Shown piece by piece: positions 35,865-44,592 of a DNA stretch of 64,000 nt (the first letter of the stretch is position 1; each line of letters starts with the position of its first letter). The notes beneath the pieces are model-generated. The model saw only the letters and a program-made list of their open reading frames with translations, was not told the DNA's origin and searched no databases. A program made the translations under genes and the position numbers. This DNA comes from Pedobacter mendelii (GTDB taxonomy: Bacteria > Bacteroidota > Bacteroidia > Sphingobacteriales > Sphingobacteriaceae). The stretch is taken from positions 1 to 64,000 of the forward strand of contig NZ_BMDJ01000009.1 in assembly GCF_014635725.1 (NCBI RefSeq), in the 5' to 3' direction.

Positions 35865-35908
35865 TTTTCAGTTGACGGTTCTTACTACTGAAAACCGCCA
35901 ACTGAAAA
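35865..35908. terminator. Bidirectional terminator between osmC-type gene and M1 peptidase
   Basis: A 16-bp inverted repeat with one mismatch (35865-35880 with 35893-35908) separates convergent genes. Its left arm shares the 12-mer TTTCAGTTGACG with units 1-2 of the 21-bp tandem repeat at 32592-32603. Confidence 0.65.
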
Positions 35909-35913
35909 TCCAA

Positions 35914-37791
35914 CTACTTTACTTCGTAAACATTATCTGTTGGTGTAGCATCCATGAAGATGCCTCCATCCAGTTTAATTGATTTTATTTTATGGTTGGT
36001 ATTAATCGTCATGGTCATTTCCTTTTGATTCACTTTCCAAACCGCTGGCGTTTTGTGAATGGTTTCGGTTTTACCTTCTGTATCGGTTACCAAAATATCA
36101 AATGGAATTGCAAAACCGCCTTCATTTTTAATTACAAAAGTTGCTTTACCGTTAGAAATTTGAGGCTTTGTTAGCACTAAATCGATGTAATTATTGGTAA
36201 AAAACCAGTTCTGGAAAAACCAGTTTAAATTCTGACCAGAACCTGTATTCATCGAGTTAAAATAGTCCCAAGGAATAGGGTGTTTGCCATTCCAGTTATC
36301 CATATAGTGATGAAGCGACTTTTTAAATAAATCATCACCCAGCATATCTTTCAAAGCGATGTAAGAAAGTGAAGCTTTTCCGTAAGAGTTGTTTCCATAA
36401 CCGGCACCCGAAACTTGGTCAGACATCGAAATTATCGGTTGATCTTCTTCGGCAGATTTATCGTTAATGTAACGCTGAACCCTAAAGGTTTTATAAAATT
36501 TATCGGCTGCTTCTTTACCATGTTCGGCAATGCCGATTAAATATTCTAAAGTTGTTGCCCAACCTTCATCCATATATGCGTAACGGGTTTCGTTAATGCC
36601 CATGTAAAAAGGGAAGTAGGTGTGTGCTACCTCATGGTCTTGAACCAATTGAGCAAAAACCGGGTCACCGCTATCAGAATCGTTAACCATCATTGGATAC
36701 TCCATATCCGCAAAACCCTGAAAAGCGGTCATTTTTGAAAAGGGATAAGGAACGCCAGGCCAGTTATTTGAAAACCAGTTAAGTGCATATAAATTGTTTT
36801 TCACTGAGTTTGGGAAATCTTTCGATTTTACATTATAAGCTGCCTGAGTGCTCACCCTTCTATTGGCTTTTGCATCAACAACAACACTTGCTGCATCCCA
36901 CAAATAGGTGCTGCTTAAACCAAAGCAAACATCGGTAATGTGGTTGGCAGTAAACTTCCAGGTATTCCAGTCCTTTTGCAAAGTAACTTTTCCATCTTTC
37001 AATTCCTGTTCATTAGCAATATGCTGAATCTCATCTTTTAAATAAGATTTTTTCAATCTCGAAGCAATTTCGGGTTGCAAAACTTCATCGGGATTTAATA
37101 AATCGCCTGTGGCGTAAACTATATAATTTTTTGGTGCTTTAACCGAAAAGGTATAGTCATTAAAATCGTTATAAAATTCTGCCCGGTCGGTATGTGGAAT
37201 TCTGTCCCAACCGTTGTAATCGTCATAAACTGAAATTCTTGGATAGCTGTATGCCACATAAAACGTAGTCGGGTCAATTTGTCCTTCTCTGCCGCTTTCT
37301 TTTGATAATGGATAATCCCAATCTATTTTAACGGTAGTTTTAGATTTTGGAGCCAATGGTTTTTTCAACCTTACGTTACCAACCGTACCCCAATCTTTCG
37401 TATTTACTGCAATGGTTTTTCCATCAACAGAAAAAGCCGAAATGTTTAAGCCTGCACTTAAAAAATCCTGACTAACACTGCCACCTCTGGGTGCGGTAGG
37501 TTTATGTAAATTGTTTACAAAACGAATGGTAAGCGTTCTTAAAGTGTCTGTACTGTTGTTGCTGTACACAATATCTTCAGTTCCGCTCACAACTTTTGTA
37601 TTGGCATCAACTTTAATTTCCATAGTGTATTTGCCATGGTTCTGCCAATAATTTGGGCCAGGCTTGCCGTTCATGGTACGCGTACCTTTTGCATAAGCTG
37701 CTTTAATGTTTCTGGGCATATAAAGTTCTTGTGCTGATGTGGCATAAGTTCCTAAACAAGTCAAGATGGCTATTGATAATAACTTTTTCAT
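35914..37791 (-). CDS. M1-family metallopeptidase, secreted
   Basis: This 625-residue protein has a signal peptide (to about residue 21). The gluzincin zinc site 'HEVAHTYFPF' is followed, 18 residues after the second His, by 'YMDEGWATTLEY', giving the HExxH-x18-E of M1 aminopeptidases. The exopeptidase segment usually reading GAMEN here reads 'GFADMEYP', as in some bacterial M1 members. A beta-domain precedes and a C-terminal domain follows. It likely trims peptides in the periplasm. Confidence 0.87.
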   Translation of the reverse strand: MKKLLSIAILTCLGTYATSAQELYMPRNIKAAYAKGTRTMNGKPGPNYWQNHGKYTMEIKVDANTKVVSGTEDIVYSNNSTDTLRTLTIRFVNNLHKPTAPRGGSVSQDFLSAGLNISAFSVDGKTIAVNTKDWGTVGNVRLKKPLAPKSKTTVKIDWDYPLSKESGREGQIDPTTFYVAYSYPRISVYDDYNGWDRIPHTDRAEFYNDFNDYTFSVKAPKNYIVYATGDLLNPDEVLQPEIASRLKKSYLKDEIQHIANEQELKDGKVTLQKDWNTWKFTANHITDVCFGLSSTYLWDAASVVVDAKANRRVSTQAAYNVKSKDFPNSVKNNLYALNWFSNNWPGVPYPFSKMTAFQGFADMEYPMMVNDSDSGDPVFAQLVQDHEVAHTYFPFYMGINETRYAYMDEGWATTLEYLIGIAEHGKEAADKFYKTFRVQRYINDKSAEEDQPIISMSDQVSGAGYGNNSYGKASLSYIALKDMLGDDLFKKSLHHYMDNWNGKHPIPWDYFNSMNTGSGQNLNWFFQNWFFTNNYIDLVLTKPQISNGKATFVIKNEGGFAIPFDILVTDTEGKTETIHKTPAVWKVNQKEMTMTINTNHKIKSIKLDGGIFMDATPTDNVYEVK

Positions 37792-37973
37792 TTTTCTTAA
37801 TAATTTTACTAATCTAAAAATAATGGATGAATTTTAGGTGAAGTGGAAGGCTGGTTTTATTAAATGGTTGATGTAATTCGCATTAGATCCAGCCATAATA
37901 AGCAAAATCTGTTTGAGGTTGATACGCCTTAAATTCCTGTAAACCCTTAAATCATAAAAATCCTGCTTATTTA

Positions 37974-38005
37974 TTTGCTTTTGTAATTTCCACAATTTAT
38001 CTTCG
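37974..38005 (+). promoter_or_regulatory. Likely greA promoter
   Basis: TTTG (37974-37977), a 20-base spacer and TATCTTCG (37998-38005, one base off TAnnTTTG) fit the Bacteroidota pattern. Transcription would begin just ahead of the hairpin at 38018. Confidence 0.45.
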
Positions 38006-38017
38006 TTATAATTGAAG

Positions 38018-38057
38018 CAAGACTATGTAGCAAACCAACTATATAGTCTTGTTTGTT
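38018..38057 (+). terminator. Terminator-like hairpin in the greA leader
   Basis: CAAGACTATGTAG (38018-38030) pairs with CTATATAGTCTTG (38039-38051) over 13 positions, with one G-U, and an 8-base loop. A T-rich run follows (TTTGTTTTTT to about 38061). It lies 39 bases before greA with no plus-strand gene upstream, so it is either an attenuator or the end of a short leader RNA. Confidence 0.7.
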
Positions 38058-38089
38058 TTTTATAGTGTTTGAATAAAATTAATAGAGCA

Positions 38090-38563
38090 ATGACAGATGT
38101 AACGTACTATACACAAGAGGGGTTAGATAAATTAAAAGAGGAAGTTCATTATCTAACAACAACGGGGCGTCAGCTAATATCTAAAGCAATTGCTGAGGCT
38201 AGGGATAAAGGTGATTTATCGGAAAATGCAGAATATGATGCTGCGAAAGAAGCGCAGGGTTTGCATGAAGCCAAAATATCTAAACTAAAAAATACTTTGG
38301 CAAATGCCCGTTTAATTGATGAATCAAAAATGGATTTATCAAAAGTTTTAGCTTTATCGATAGTTAAAATTAAAAATGTTAAAAACGGCGCTACAATGAC
38401 ATACCAGTTGGTTGCAGAGACTGAAGCCGATTTAAAAACCGGAAAAATTTCTGTTAAATCGCCAATTGCTCAAGGCTTGCTTGGTAAATCGGTCGGCGAA
38501 TTTGCCGAAATTGAAGTGCCGGCAGGTAAAATGCAATTCGAAGTTTTAGAAATCTCCAGATAA
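38090..38563 (+). CDS. greA: Transcription elongation factor GreA
   Basis: This 157-residue protein starts 'MTDVTYYTQEGLDKLKEEVHYL', with the coiled-coil tip 'ARDKGDLSENAEYDAAKEAQ' (acidic D/E residues at about 41-44, which carry the cleavage activity) and a C-terminal FKBP-like domain ('PIAQGLLGKSVGEFAEIEVPAG'). It rescues backtracked RNA polymerase. The ATG at 38090 is preferred to the one at 38069, as the family starts here. A terminator-like hairpin lies in its leader. HIT follows 83 bases later on the same strand. Confidence 0.93.
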   Translation: MTDVTYYTQEGLDKLKEEVHYLTTTGRQLISKAIAEARDKGDLSENAEYDAAKEAQGLHEAKISKLKNTLANARLIDESKMDLSKVLALSIVKIKNVKNGATMTYQLVAETEADLKTGKISVKSPIAQGLLGKSVGEFAEIEVPAGKMQFEVLEISR

Positions 38564-38646
38564 GGTAGAGGTTGGAAGGTAGATGGCGTAAGGCTAACTT
38601 TCCACTCTCAAACCCAATACCCTTAACCTTTTAACCTTCCATCTTT

Positions 38647-39045
38647 ATGACTATCTTTTCGAAAATTGTTGCTGGAGAAATTAGCGCACACGTTGTAGCT
38701 GAAACTGTAGAATATTTAGCTTTTTTAGATGTTCAGCCTTTAACTGCCGGCCACGTTTTAGTAATCCCCAAAGTTGAAAGAGATTACATTTTCGATATGG
38801 AAGAAGATCTATATGTAGGCCTTTGGATGTTCGCAAAGATTGTTGCAAAAGGCCTTAAAACAGCTTTCCCTTGTAAGAAAGTTGGTGTTTCGGTAATTGG
38901 ACTTGAAGTTCCTCATGCGCATATTCACTTAATCCCGATGAATAATGTTAGCGATATGAATTTCAGCAAAGAAAAATTAAAGCCAACTCAGGAAGAACTT
39001 GCAGAAGCTGCTGAAAAAATTAGGCAGGCTTTGTCGGAAGAATAA
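38647..39045 (+). CDS. HIT-family hydrolase
   Basis: This 132-residue protein has the complete histidine triad 'HAHIHLIP' (about residues 96-103), preceded by 'LTAGHVLVIPK', the first conserved histidine segment. HIT (Hint-type) enzymes hydrolyse nucleoside phosphoramidates or dinucleoside polyphosphates. It is cytosolic and follows greA. A good terminator (39052-39076) stands directly after its stop. Confidence 0.9.
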   Translation: MTIFSKIVAGEISAHVVAETVEYLAFLDVQPLTAGHVLVIPKVERDYIFDMEEDLYVGLWMFAKIVAKGLKTAFPCKKVGVSVIGLEVPHAHIHLIPMNNVSDMNFSKEKLKPTQEELAEAAEKIRQALSEE

Positions 39046-39051
39046 AAAAAA

Positions 39052-39076
39052 GCCGACTATCTTAAAATCAGTCGGC
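39052..39076 (+). terminator. Terminator after the HIT gene
   Basis: GCCGACT (39052-39058) pairs with AGTCGGC (39070-39076), preceded by a run of A. It is shared with the convergent gene ending at 39109. Confidence 0.7.
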
Positions 39077-39108
39077 CCGTCTACCCTGTCGATCAACCCA
39101 TCGTGTCT

Positions 39109-39954
39109 TTATGGTGCAGGTGCAACTATTGATGTTGCATTCAACATTGGCCAAAAACCTGGTGCAGGACCAACGCTAGATCCTTTATTGTCGCCACGTT
39201 TTGTATCTTGTCCGAAATAATATAACGGCCATCCTTTATAAGTCATTTGTTTTTTACCGAAAACATCTATTATTGAAATCATATCTTTTGAGATAATAGA
39301 TGGCAAACTCTTTAGTTCAGCCTCATAAACTGGCCAAATGGTATTGTTGGTTAAATCAGCCTTGGTAAAAGTATTTTTATTGTTTTTATCAGGAGAAAAG
39401 GAATAAAGCGCTCTTCCACTAGCATCCGTAAAGTATTTTGTTAAGCCTGTTCCTTCAGCGTAAGTACTTGTATACAATTTTCCGTTTAAACCCGTCATTT
39501 GTGTGTTGGCCAGCATTAGCGAATAATCGGGTTTTGCAACAAACCAGATTCCTCCAATGCCATCACCTTTGGTTTCGCCAACAGCTGCATCACTTTGGTA
39601 GTAATACAATGGGTAGCCTTTAAAAGTACTTTGTTTGCGGCCATCGGCTCTGGTAATTTCACCAACATCCGCAGGATTAATGTTCATATCCGTACTAATA
39701 TCTACAGAATAATAAAGCGGCCAAACGGTTTCGCATCCACCAATACAGGTTGGTGTTCCGGCAACATCATTAGAGAATATATAAAGTGTTTTGCCTGAAT
39801 TATCGGTAATTATGGTGCCGAATTTAACATCTACGGCTAGTTGGATGCCTTTTTTAGAAATGATTTCATCTGTGTTACTTTTCTTACAAGCAACGGTAAA
39901 TAGCAAAGCAACACATAGCATCACTAATAGGTTTTTTTTTAAGTAGATTAGCAT
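39109..39954 (-). CDS. Secreted-repeat lipoprotein (Lipoprotein_15-like)
   Basis: This 281-residue lipoprotein (lipobox LLFTVAC, Cys about residue 23) has two copies of a repeat that begins 'LGTIITDNSGKTLYIFSND' and ends 'GYPLYYYQSD', the second ending 'WPLYYFGQDTKRGDNKG'. This 'LTD..G..LY.F..D..g.s.C.g.Ca..WP' pattern is COG4315/PF03640. The first copy has the paired cysteines in 'CIGGCETVWPLY'; the second lacks them. Function in Bacteroidota is not known. It is single-gene. Confidence 0.8.
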   Translation of the reverse strand: MLIYLKKNLLVMLCVALLFTVACKKSNTDEIISKKGIQLAVDVKFGTIITDNSGKTLYIFSNDVAGTPTCIGGCETVWPLYYSVDISTDMNINPADVGEITRADGRKQSTFKGYPLYYYQSDAAVGETKGDGIGGIWFVAKPDYSLMLANTQMTGLNGKLYTSTYAEGTGLTKYFTDASGRALYSFSPDKNNKNTFTKADLTNNTIWPVYEAELKSLPSIISKDMISIIDVFGKKQMTYKGWPLYYFGQDTKRGDNKGSSVGPAPGFWPMLNATSIVAPAP

Positions 39955-40125
39955 AACAATTTTATTTAATGTTTAGTTATGCCTATTACGTTCACTAGCT
40001 TTAAAAGGTTGCTTTAATTAATCTTATATTCTAATATCTATTGCTTCAAAAAAAATTGTTCATTAAGGATAAAAAATATTCTGTCGGGGCAACCTTTTAC
40101 TTTTTTAACCGTATAGTGTTTTAGA

Positions 40126-40136
40126 AAGGAGAATTA
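40126..40136 (+). promoter_or_regulatory. Shine-Dalgarno fixing the GTG start of the sigma factor
   Basis: AAGGAG (40126-40131) stands 5 bases before the GTG at 40137, supporting that start; strong SD sequences are unusual in this phylum. Confidence 0.6.
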
Positions 40137-40757
40137 GTGATTCCTAATCGCGACAATGAACATGCTTTAGAAAATTACATTAACGGATGTATTAGAAATG
40201 AAAGAGAAGGCCAGCAAGCACTCTATAAACATTTCTATGGCTTTGCTATGGGCATTTGTTTGCGTTATGCTAATAATAGATTGGATGCTGCGGGAATACT
40301 AAACGACGGGTTTTTTAAAGTTTTTAAAAATATTGAGAAATATGAGTCTGATAAGCCATTTAAAGCCTGGATTGGACGAATAATTACCAATACAGCTATA
40401 GATCATTATCGTGCGAATTTAAAATTTGCAGATCATACCGATATTTCTGAGCATGATGAAGTTGCCAATGATCAATCTGTGTATGCAAAGCTGGCATACG
40501 AAGATTTATTAGCATTGGTTCAGAAACTATCGCCTGCCTACAGAACCGTTTTTAACCTTTTTGCAATAGATGGCTATTCGCATGAGGAAATTTCAGAAAT
40601 GCTTTCTATTTCTGTAGGGACTTCTAAATCTAATTTATTTAAAGCAAGGCAAAAACTTCAGGATATGCTAAAAACTCCTGTAACCGTTTACGAGCGAAAA
40701 ATGGTGCCGGTACAGTCGGAAACCATGCAGGTGAATTTTAATACGAATACAAAATGA
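40137..40757 (+). CDS. ECF-type RNA polymerase sigma factor
   Basis: This 206-residue protein starts at a GTG preceded by AAGGAG. Sigma region 2 is at about residues 25-95 ('ILNDGFFKVFKNIEKYESDK', 'FKAWIGRIITNTAIDHYR'). Region 4 is at about 125-185 ('LSPAYRTVFNLFAIDGYSHE', 'EISEMLSISVGTSKSNLFKA'). It overlaps the next gene by 4 bases (ATGA), so the sigma factor and its membrane partner are coupled. It would direct transcription of an unknown regulon, and could regulate its own operon. Confidence 0.9.
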   Translation: MIPNRDNEHALENYINGCIRNEREGQQALYKHFYGFAMGICLRYANNRLDAAGILNDGFFKVFKNIEKYESDKPFKAWIGRIITNTAIDHYRANLKFADHTDISEHDEVANDQSVYAKLAYEDLLALVQKLSPAYRTVFNLFAIDGYSHEEISEMLSISVGTSKSNLFKARQKLQDMLKTPVTVYERKMVPVQSETMQVNFNTNTK

Positions 40758-41956
40758 AAAAAGGGAACGATATAGATAATTTATTTAAAAACGGATTGGA
40801 GCATCCCGATATTCCCTTCAACGATGCCGATTGGCAGGCGATGGAGAAGCGCTTACATCCAAAACCCAAACGCAGAATTGCGCCTATCATATGGTTTTCT
40901 GCATTAAGCGGATTAGCGGCAATGCTTTTAATTGTGTTTTTTGTGATGAAACCTGCTGCAGAAAAATCTGATGATTTAGCAAAAACAAAGCTGCTAAAAA
41001 TTAAAAAATTAAATAAAAATTTATCTGACAAAAACGGTGTAAAAGATAATTTAAAGGATAAGTCAATAACTGAAGAACTTGGAAACAATAAATCGATATA
41101 CTTTAATAATTTCGAGGCAACTACGAATTCAAGTCATTCAAAAACGAATTTATTAACAAATATTAAAGCTGGAAATATGGTTGAGGGTAACAGTATTTTA
41201 GGTTTATCGAATACGGCCCTGTTGAGTAATAACTTATATGGAGGCAGTTTAATTGAATCACCAAATTACAGCGATTTGGCTATGTTTAGCCCTGGCACAA
41301 ACTATAAGCCTAAGGTTGGCAAGCCCGATAACAAAATTGAAATTAAAAATTTTAGTAATAAACCAAGAATGGTTTTGAGTATTTTGGCTGCGCCTGATTT
41401 AACATCTGTTCAATATTCGGGGAAAAGTAGTGTAAGTGGAAGTTTTGGCGCTGAATTAACAGTTTTCCTGACTAAAAGATTAAGCGTTACAACTGGGGCT
41501 GCTTATGCTAAAAAGATTTACAATTCTGAATTTAGTTTGTATAATCCTAATTCAACATATGTGTTTAAAAATCAGCCAATAAATATCCACGCCAATTGCG
41601 ATGTAATAGATATTCCATTAAATGTGAATTATAAAATTTTCGAGAAACGCAAAAATTCGCTAACGTTAAGCACAGGTTTATCGAGTTATTTGATGCTTAA
41701 GGAAAAGTATAGTTACACCTATGCAGAAAATGCACAGGGAAGAAAGGAATATGAGGTCAAAAATCAAAATAAGCATTATTTAGGAATCGCAAATATCGGT
41801 GTAGAGTTTCAACACAAAATAAACAATAAGTTTAGTATAAGCGCTCGCCCGTTTATGAAACTGCCTTTAACCGATATTGGTTATGGCAATATGAAATTAT
41901 CTTCTACAGGGGTTGCCGTTTCAGTAAATATGAATTTGTTTAAGAAAGTAAATTAG
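40754..41956 (+). CDS. Membrane-anchored protein with C-terminal barrel-like domain, likely anti-sigma
   Basis: This 400-residue protein has a cytosolic N-terminus (1-40, 'DIDNLFKNGLEHPDIPFNDADWQAMEKRLH'), one membrane segment (about 41-66), a low-complexity Lys/Asn linker and, from about 215, a beta-rich domain with PorT/OmpA-like strands ('FGAELTVFLTKRLSVTTGAAYAKK' to 'VAVSVNMNLFKK'). Position directly after the sigma gene with a 4-base overlap suggests an anti-sigma role. The N-terminal segment lacks the canonical ZAS zinc motif. It is convergent with the pirin gene, overlapping by 4 bases. Confidence 0.7.
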   Translation: MKKGNDIDNLFKNGLEHPDIPFNDADWQAMEKRLHPKPKRRIAPIIWFSALSGLAAMLLIVFFVMKPAAEKSDDLAKTKLLKIKKLNKNLSDKNGVKDNLKDKSITEELGNNKSIYFNNFEATTNSSHSKTNLLTNIKAGNMVEGNSILGLSNTALLSNNLYGGSLIESPNYSDLAMFSPGTNYKPKVGKPDNKIEIKNFSNKPRMVLSILAAPDLTSVQYSGKSSVSGSFGAELTVFLTKRLSVTTGAAYAKKIYNSEFSLYNPNSTYVFKNQPINIHANCDVIDIPLNVNYKIFEKRKNSLTLSTGLSSYLMLKEKYSYTYAENAQGRKEYEVKNQNKHYLGIANIGVEFQHKINNKFSISARPFMKLPLTDIGYGNMKLSSTGVAVSVNMNLFKKVN

Positions 41957-42840
41957 TGTTTACGAAGATTTTGGTCGGGCAGGGGTACAAAATCTGTTTC
42001 GCCTGGAACAGGTTTATAGCTTTGGTTTAACCATTTGGTTTTTGCTTCTTCTATTAGTGCTTTATCGGTGGCAACAAAGTTCCAATAAATGAAACGTTCT
42101 TCAGGGAATGGTTCTCCACCAAAAATATAAACTGTTGTGTTTTCATGCATTTCAAATTCACAAAGCTTGGCATTGTTGGCAATTAAAATGTGTTTCGGCT
42201 CAAAAATATTGCCCTCGCTTTCAACAGCGCCATCTAAAATATAAAGTGCGCTTTCTCCAAACAAATCATCCCCAATATTTAATTTTTGCCTAGATGAACT
42301 TTTTATCTCGATAAAATAAAGCGGACTATAAACCGGTACCGGAGATTTTTTCCCAAATGCTTCACCTGCTATTAATTTAAACTTCAATCCATTTTCTTCC
42401 CAATGAGGAATTTCTTGTTCTTCGACATGGAAGAACTCAGGTTTCATTTGCTCTAAATGCTTTGGTAAAGCAACCCAAATTTGCAAACCATGAAGCATCT
42501 TATCTGTGGTTCTTAAATAATCTGGAGTACGTTCGGAATGTACAATTCCACTACCTGAAGTCATCCAATTGACTTGCCCGGGTTTGATAACAACATTATT
42601 GCCCAAGCTATCTTTATGTGTTATTTCTCCTTCAAATAAGAATGTTAAAGTTGATAAACCAATATGTGGGTGCGGTGGAACATCCAGGTTTTCGTGGTCG
42701 CTCATTGCCGCCGGACCCATGTGGTCGATAAAAGAAAATGGCCCAACCATTCGCTTTTCTCTAAAAGGCAATAATCTACCAACCATAAAGTTGCCAATAT
42801 TGGCTGGGCGTTCATCTATAATAAGCGAAATATTCGACAT
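41953..42840 (-). CDS. Pirin-family protein
   Basis: This 295-residue bicupin protein has the pirin metal-binding N-domain: 'PPHPHIGLSTLTFLFEGEITH' supplies the His ligands, followed by 'GQVNWMTSGSGIVHSER', with the family's H and E residues. A C-terminal cupin (about 190-280) follows. Bacterial pirins can be quercetin 2,3-dioxygenases or regulators; the role here is unknown. Its stop overlaps that of the convergent gene by 4 bases. Confidence 0.87.
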   Translation of the reverse strand: MSNISLIIDERPANIGNFMVGRLLPFREKRMVGPFSFIDHMGPAAMSDHENLDVPPHPHIGLSTLTFLFEGEITHKDSLGNNVVIKPGQVNWMTSGSGIVHSERTPDYLRTTDKMLHGLQIWVALPKHLEQMKPEFFHVEEQEIPHWEENGLKFKLIAGEAFGKKSPVPVYSPLYFIEIKSSSRQKLNIGDDLFGESALYILDGAVESEGNIFEPKHILIANNAKLCEFEMHENTTVYIFGGEPFPEERFIYWNFVATDKALIEEAKTKWLNQSYKPVPGETDFVPLPDQNLRKH

Positions 42841-42900
42841 GGGATTTACTTTTTAACAAAGTGAATTTAAGGAAAAACTTATCAAGTTGATAATCAAAAA

Positions 42901-42928
42901 AAAAGGCATCTCTTTCGAAATGCCTTTT
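42901..42928 (-). terminator. Terminator of the ArsR-OYE operon
   Basis: AAAAGGCAT (42901-42909) pairs with ATGCCTTTT (42920-42928), 16 bases beyond the OYE stop, with a T run on the minus strand. Confidence 0.75.
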
Positions 42929-42943
42929 ACAATTATGTGATTT

Positions 42944-44044
42944 CTAAACCAATTCTGCTAAAGCCTCTTTGCTAAAGCCTTTTAATTGGTCAAGGTGGTT
43001 ATTTTTAATTTTTTCTACCCATTGTGGATCAGATAAAAGTACACGACCAACAGCAATTAAATCAAAATCGCCTCTGTCCATTCTGCGTACCAACTCATCT
43101 AAAGAACTTGGTTGAGAACTTTGTCCGGCAAAAGCGCCAAAGAAATCGCCATCTAGACCTACTGAACCAACAGAAATGGTTGCTTTACCAGTGATTTTTT
43201 TAGCCCAGCCTGCAAAATTCAAATCAGAGCCTTCAAATTCTGGCTCCCAAAACCGACGTTGAGAACAGTGGAAAATATCGATACCAGCATCAGCCATTGG
43301 CGTTAACCATTGTTCCATTTCATGTTCGTTTTTAGCCAATTTAAAATCGTATGCAGCTGGTTTAAATTGCGATAAACGAATGATTAAAGCAAAATCTTCG
43401 CCAACTCTTTTACGCACTTCTTTAATTACTTCAACCACAAAGCGGGTACGCTCAGCCAAAGTTTTACCACCCCAAATATCAGTACGATTATTAGTCGCAT
43501 CCCAAAAAAACTGGTCAATCAAGTATTGATGAGCGCCATGAATTTCAACTGTATCGAAACCTAAAGCTTTCGCGTCGGCAGCTGCTTGTCCAAATGCCGC
43601 AATTGTATCAGCAATCGCTGCATCAGTCATGGCAACACCATTTTCAAAACCCGGACTGTTAAAACTAGATGGACCTTCAAAAGGTGTGCTTGGCAACCAT
43701 CCTGAAGCATGATTTGCAGATATACCCTGGTGCCAGATTTGTGGCCCCATTTGACTGCCTTTTGCGTGAACATCATTAATTACTTTTTGCCAGCCGGCTA
43801 ATGCTTTTTCGCCATAGAAATGCGGAATGTTTGGATCGGCAGATGATGATGGCCTATTTATTACCGTGCCTTCTGATAAGATTAATCCAACTTCGCCCGC
43901 GGCTCTTTTTGCGTAATATTCTGCAACATTCGTAGTAGGTACACCATGGGGAGAAAACGAACGCGTCATTGGTGCCATTACAATTCTATTTTTAATATTT
44001 AATGTTTTCAGATTAAATGGTCTGAATAAACTATCTGTGTTCAT
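42944..44044 (-). CDS. Old Yellow Enzyme-type NADH:flavin oxidoreductase
   Basis: This 366-residue TIM-barrel enzyme opens 'LFRPFNLKTLNIKNRIVMAPMTRS' and has the 'IHGAHQYLIDQFF' catalytic segment (about residues 172-184, where the His pair activates the substrate) and a 'DLIAVGRVLLSDP' FMN-phosphate site near the C-terminus. OYE proteins reduce enones, nitro compounds or related electrophiles with NADPH/FMN. It lies 13 bases after an ArsR-type repressor, an arrangement that points to inducible detoxification. Confidence 0.9.
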   Translation of the reverse strand: MNTDSLFRPFNLKTLNIKNRIVMAPMTRSFSPHGVPTTNVAEYYAKRAAGEVGLILSEGTVINRPSSSADPNIPHFYGEKALAGWQKVINDVHAKGSQMGPQIWHQGISANHASGWLPSTPFEGPSSFNSPGFENGVAMTDAAIADTIAAFGQAAADAKALGFDTVEIHGAHQYLIDQFFWDATNNRTDIWGGKTLAERTRFVVEVIKEVRKRVGEDFALIIRLSQFKPAAYDFKLAKNEHEMEQWLTPMADAGIDIFHCSQRRFWEPEFEGSDLNFAGWAKKITGKATISVGSVGLDGDFFGAFAGQSSQPSSLDELVRRMDRGDFDLIAVGRVLLSDPQWVEKIKNNHLDQLKGFSKEALAELV

Positions 44045-44057
44045 ATTGTTTTAAATT

Positions 44058-44360
44058 TTATAATTCGGAATTAATGATTTTACTTAATTTTTCTATACCT
44101 TCTTTATTGCGTTTGTAATAAGTCCACTGGCCAACTCGGGTTGCCGAAACTAAATCCGCACGCTGTAAAATAGAAAGGTATTCAGAAATTGTACTTTGAG
44201 ATAAACCTGCTTTGATTTGAATTTGCCCAACACAAACGCCAATATTTTCGAAATCGGCATTTGCTTGATCCGGAAAATTTTCTGCAGGTTCTTTGAGCCA
44301 GTTCAAAATTTGTAGACGGGTTTTATTAGCAAGAGCTTTAAAAATTTCTACTTGATTCAT
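44058..44360 (-). CDS. ArsR-family repressor
   Basis: Starting at 44360 (MNQVEIFKALANKTRLQILNWL) the protein has 100 residues; the longer frame (ATG 44396) adds 12 residues that would run into the operator. The winged HTH is visible as 'CVGQIQIKAGLSQSTISEYLSILQRADLV'. It lacks an obvious metal-binding CxC, so it may sense a non-metal signal such as electrophiles. It leads an operon with an OYE gene and is preceded by a 22-bp palindromic site, suggesting autoregulation. Confidence 0.87.
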   Translation of the reverse strand: MNQVEIFKALANKTRLQILNWLKEPAENFPDQANADFENIGVCVGQIQIKAGLSQSTISEYLSILQRADLVSATRVGQWTYYKRNKEGIEKLSKIINSEL

Positions 44361-44370
44361 GCAGCAAATA

Positions 44371-44392
44371 TATATCGACTTTTCCCGATATA
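44371..44392. promoter_or_regulatory. Palindromic operator upstream of the arsR-type gene
   Basis: TATATCG (44371-44377) and CGATATA (44386-44392) form a perfect 7-bp-armed dyad with an 8-base centre, 10 bases before the repressor start, well placed for autoregulation. Confidence 0.6.
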
Positions 44393-44490
44393 CCAATATT
44401 ATTTAGCAAGTTGACAATAATATGTAAATTAAGGCTAGATTTAGTTAGAAGCGGATGAGTGTAGCATATCGAAATTTATGCAAAAAAAGA

Positions 44491-44521
44491 ACGGGGATAA
44501 ATCATACCGACCTATCCCCGT
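44491..44521 (-). terminator. Terminator after the lysine/alanine-repeat protein gene
   Basis: ACGGGGATA (44491-44499) pairs with TATCCCCGT (44513-44521); a run of seven T follows on the minus strand. Confidence 0.75.
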
Positions 44522-44592
44522 CATCTAAATTAACGCTCTCGTATATATAAACACCAAAAATTGTTATTTATTATCTCGAGCTGAATTTTTTT

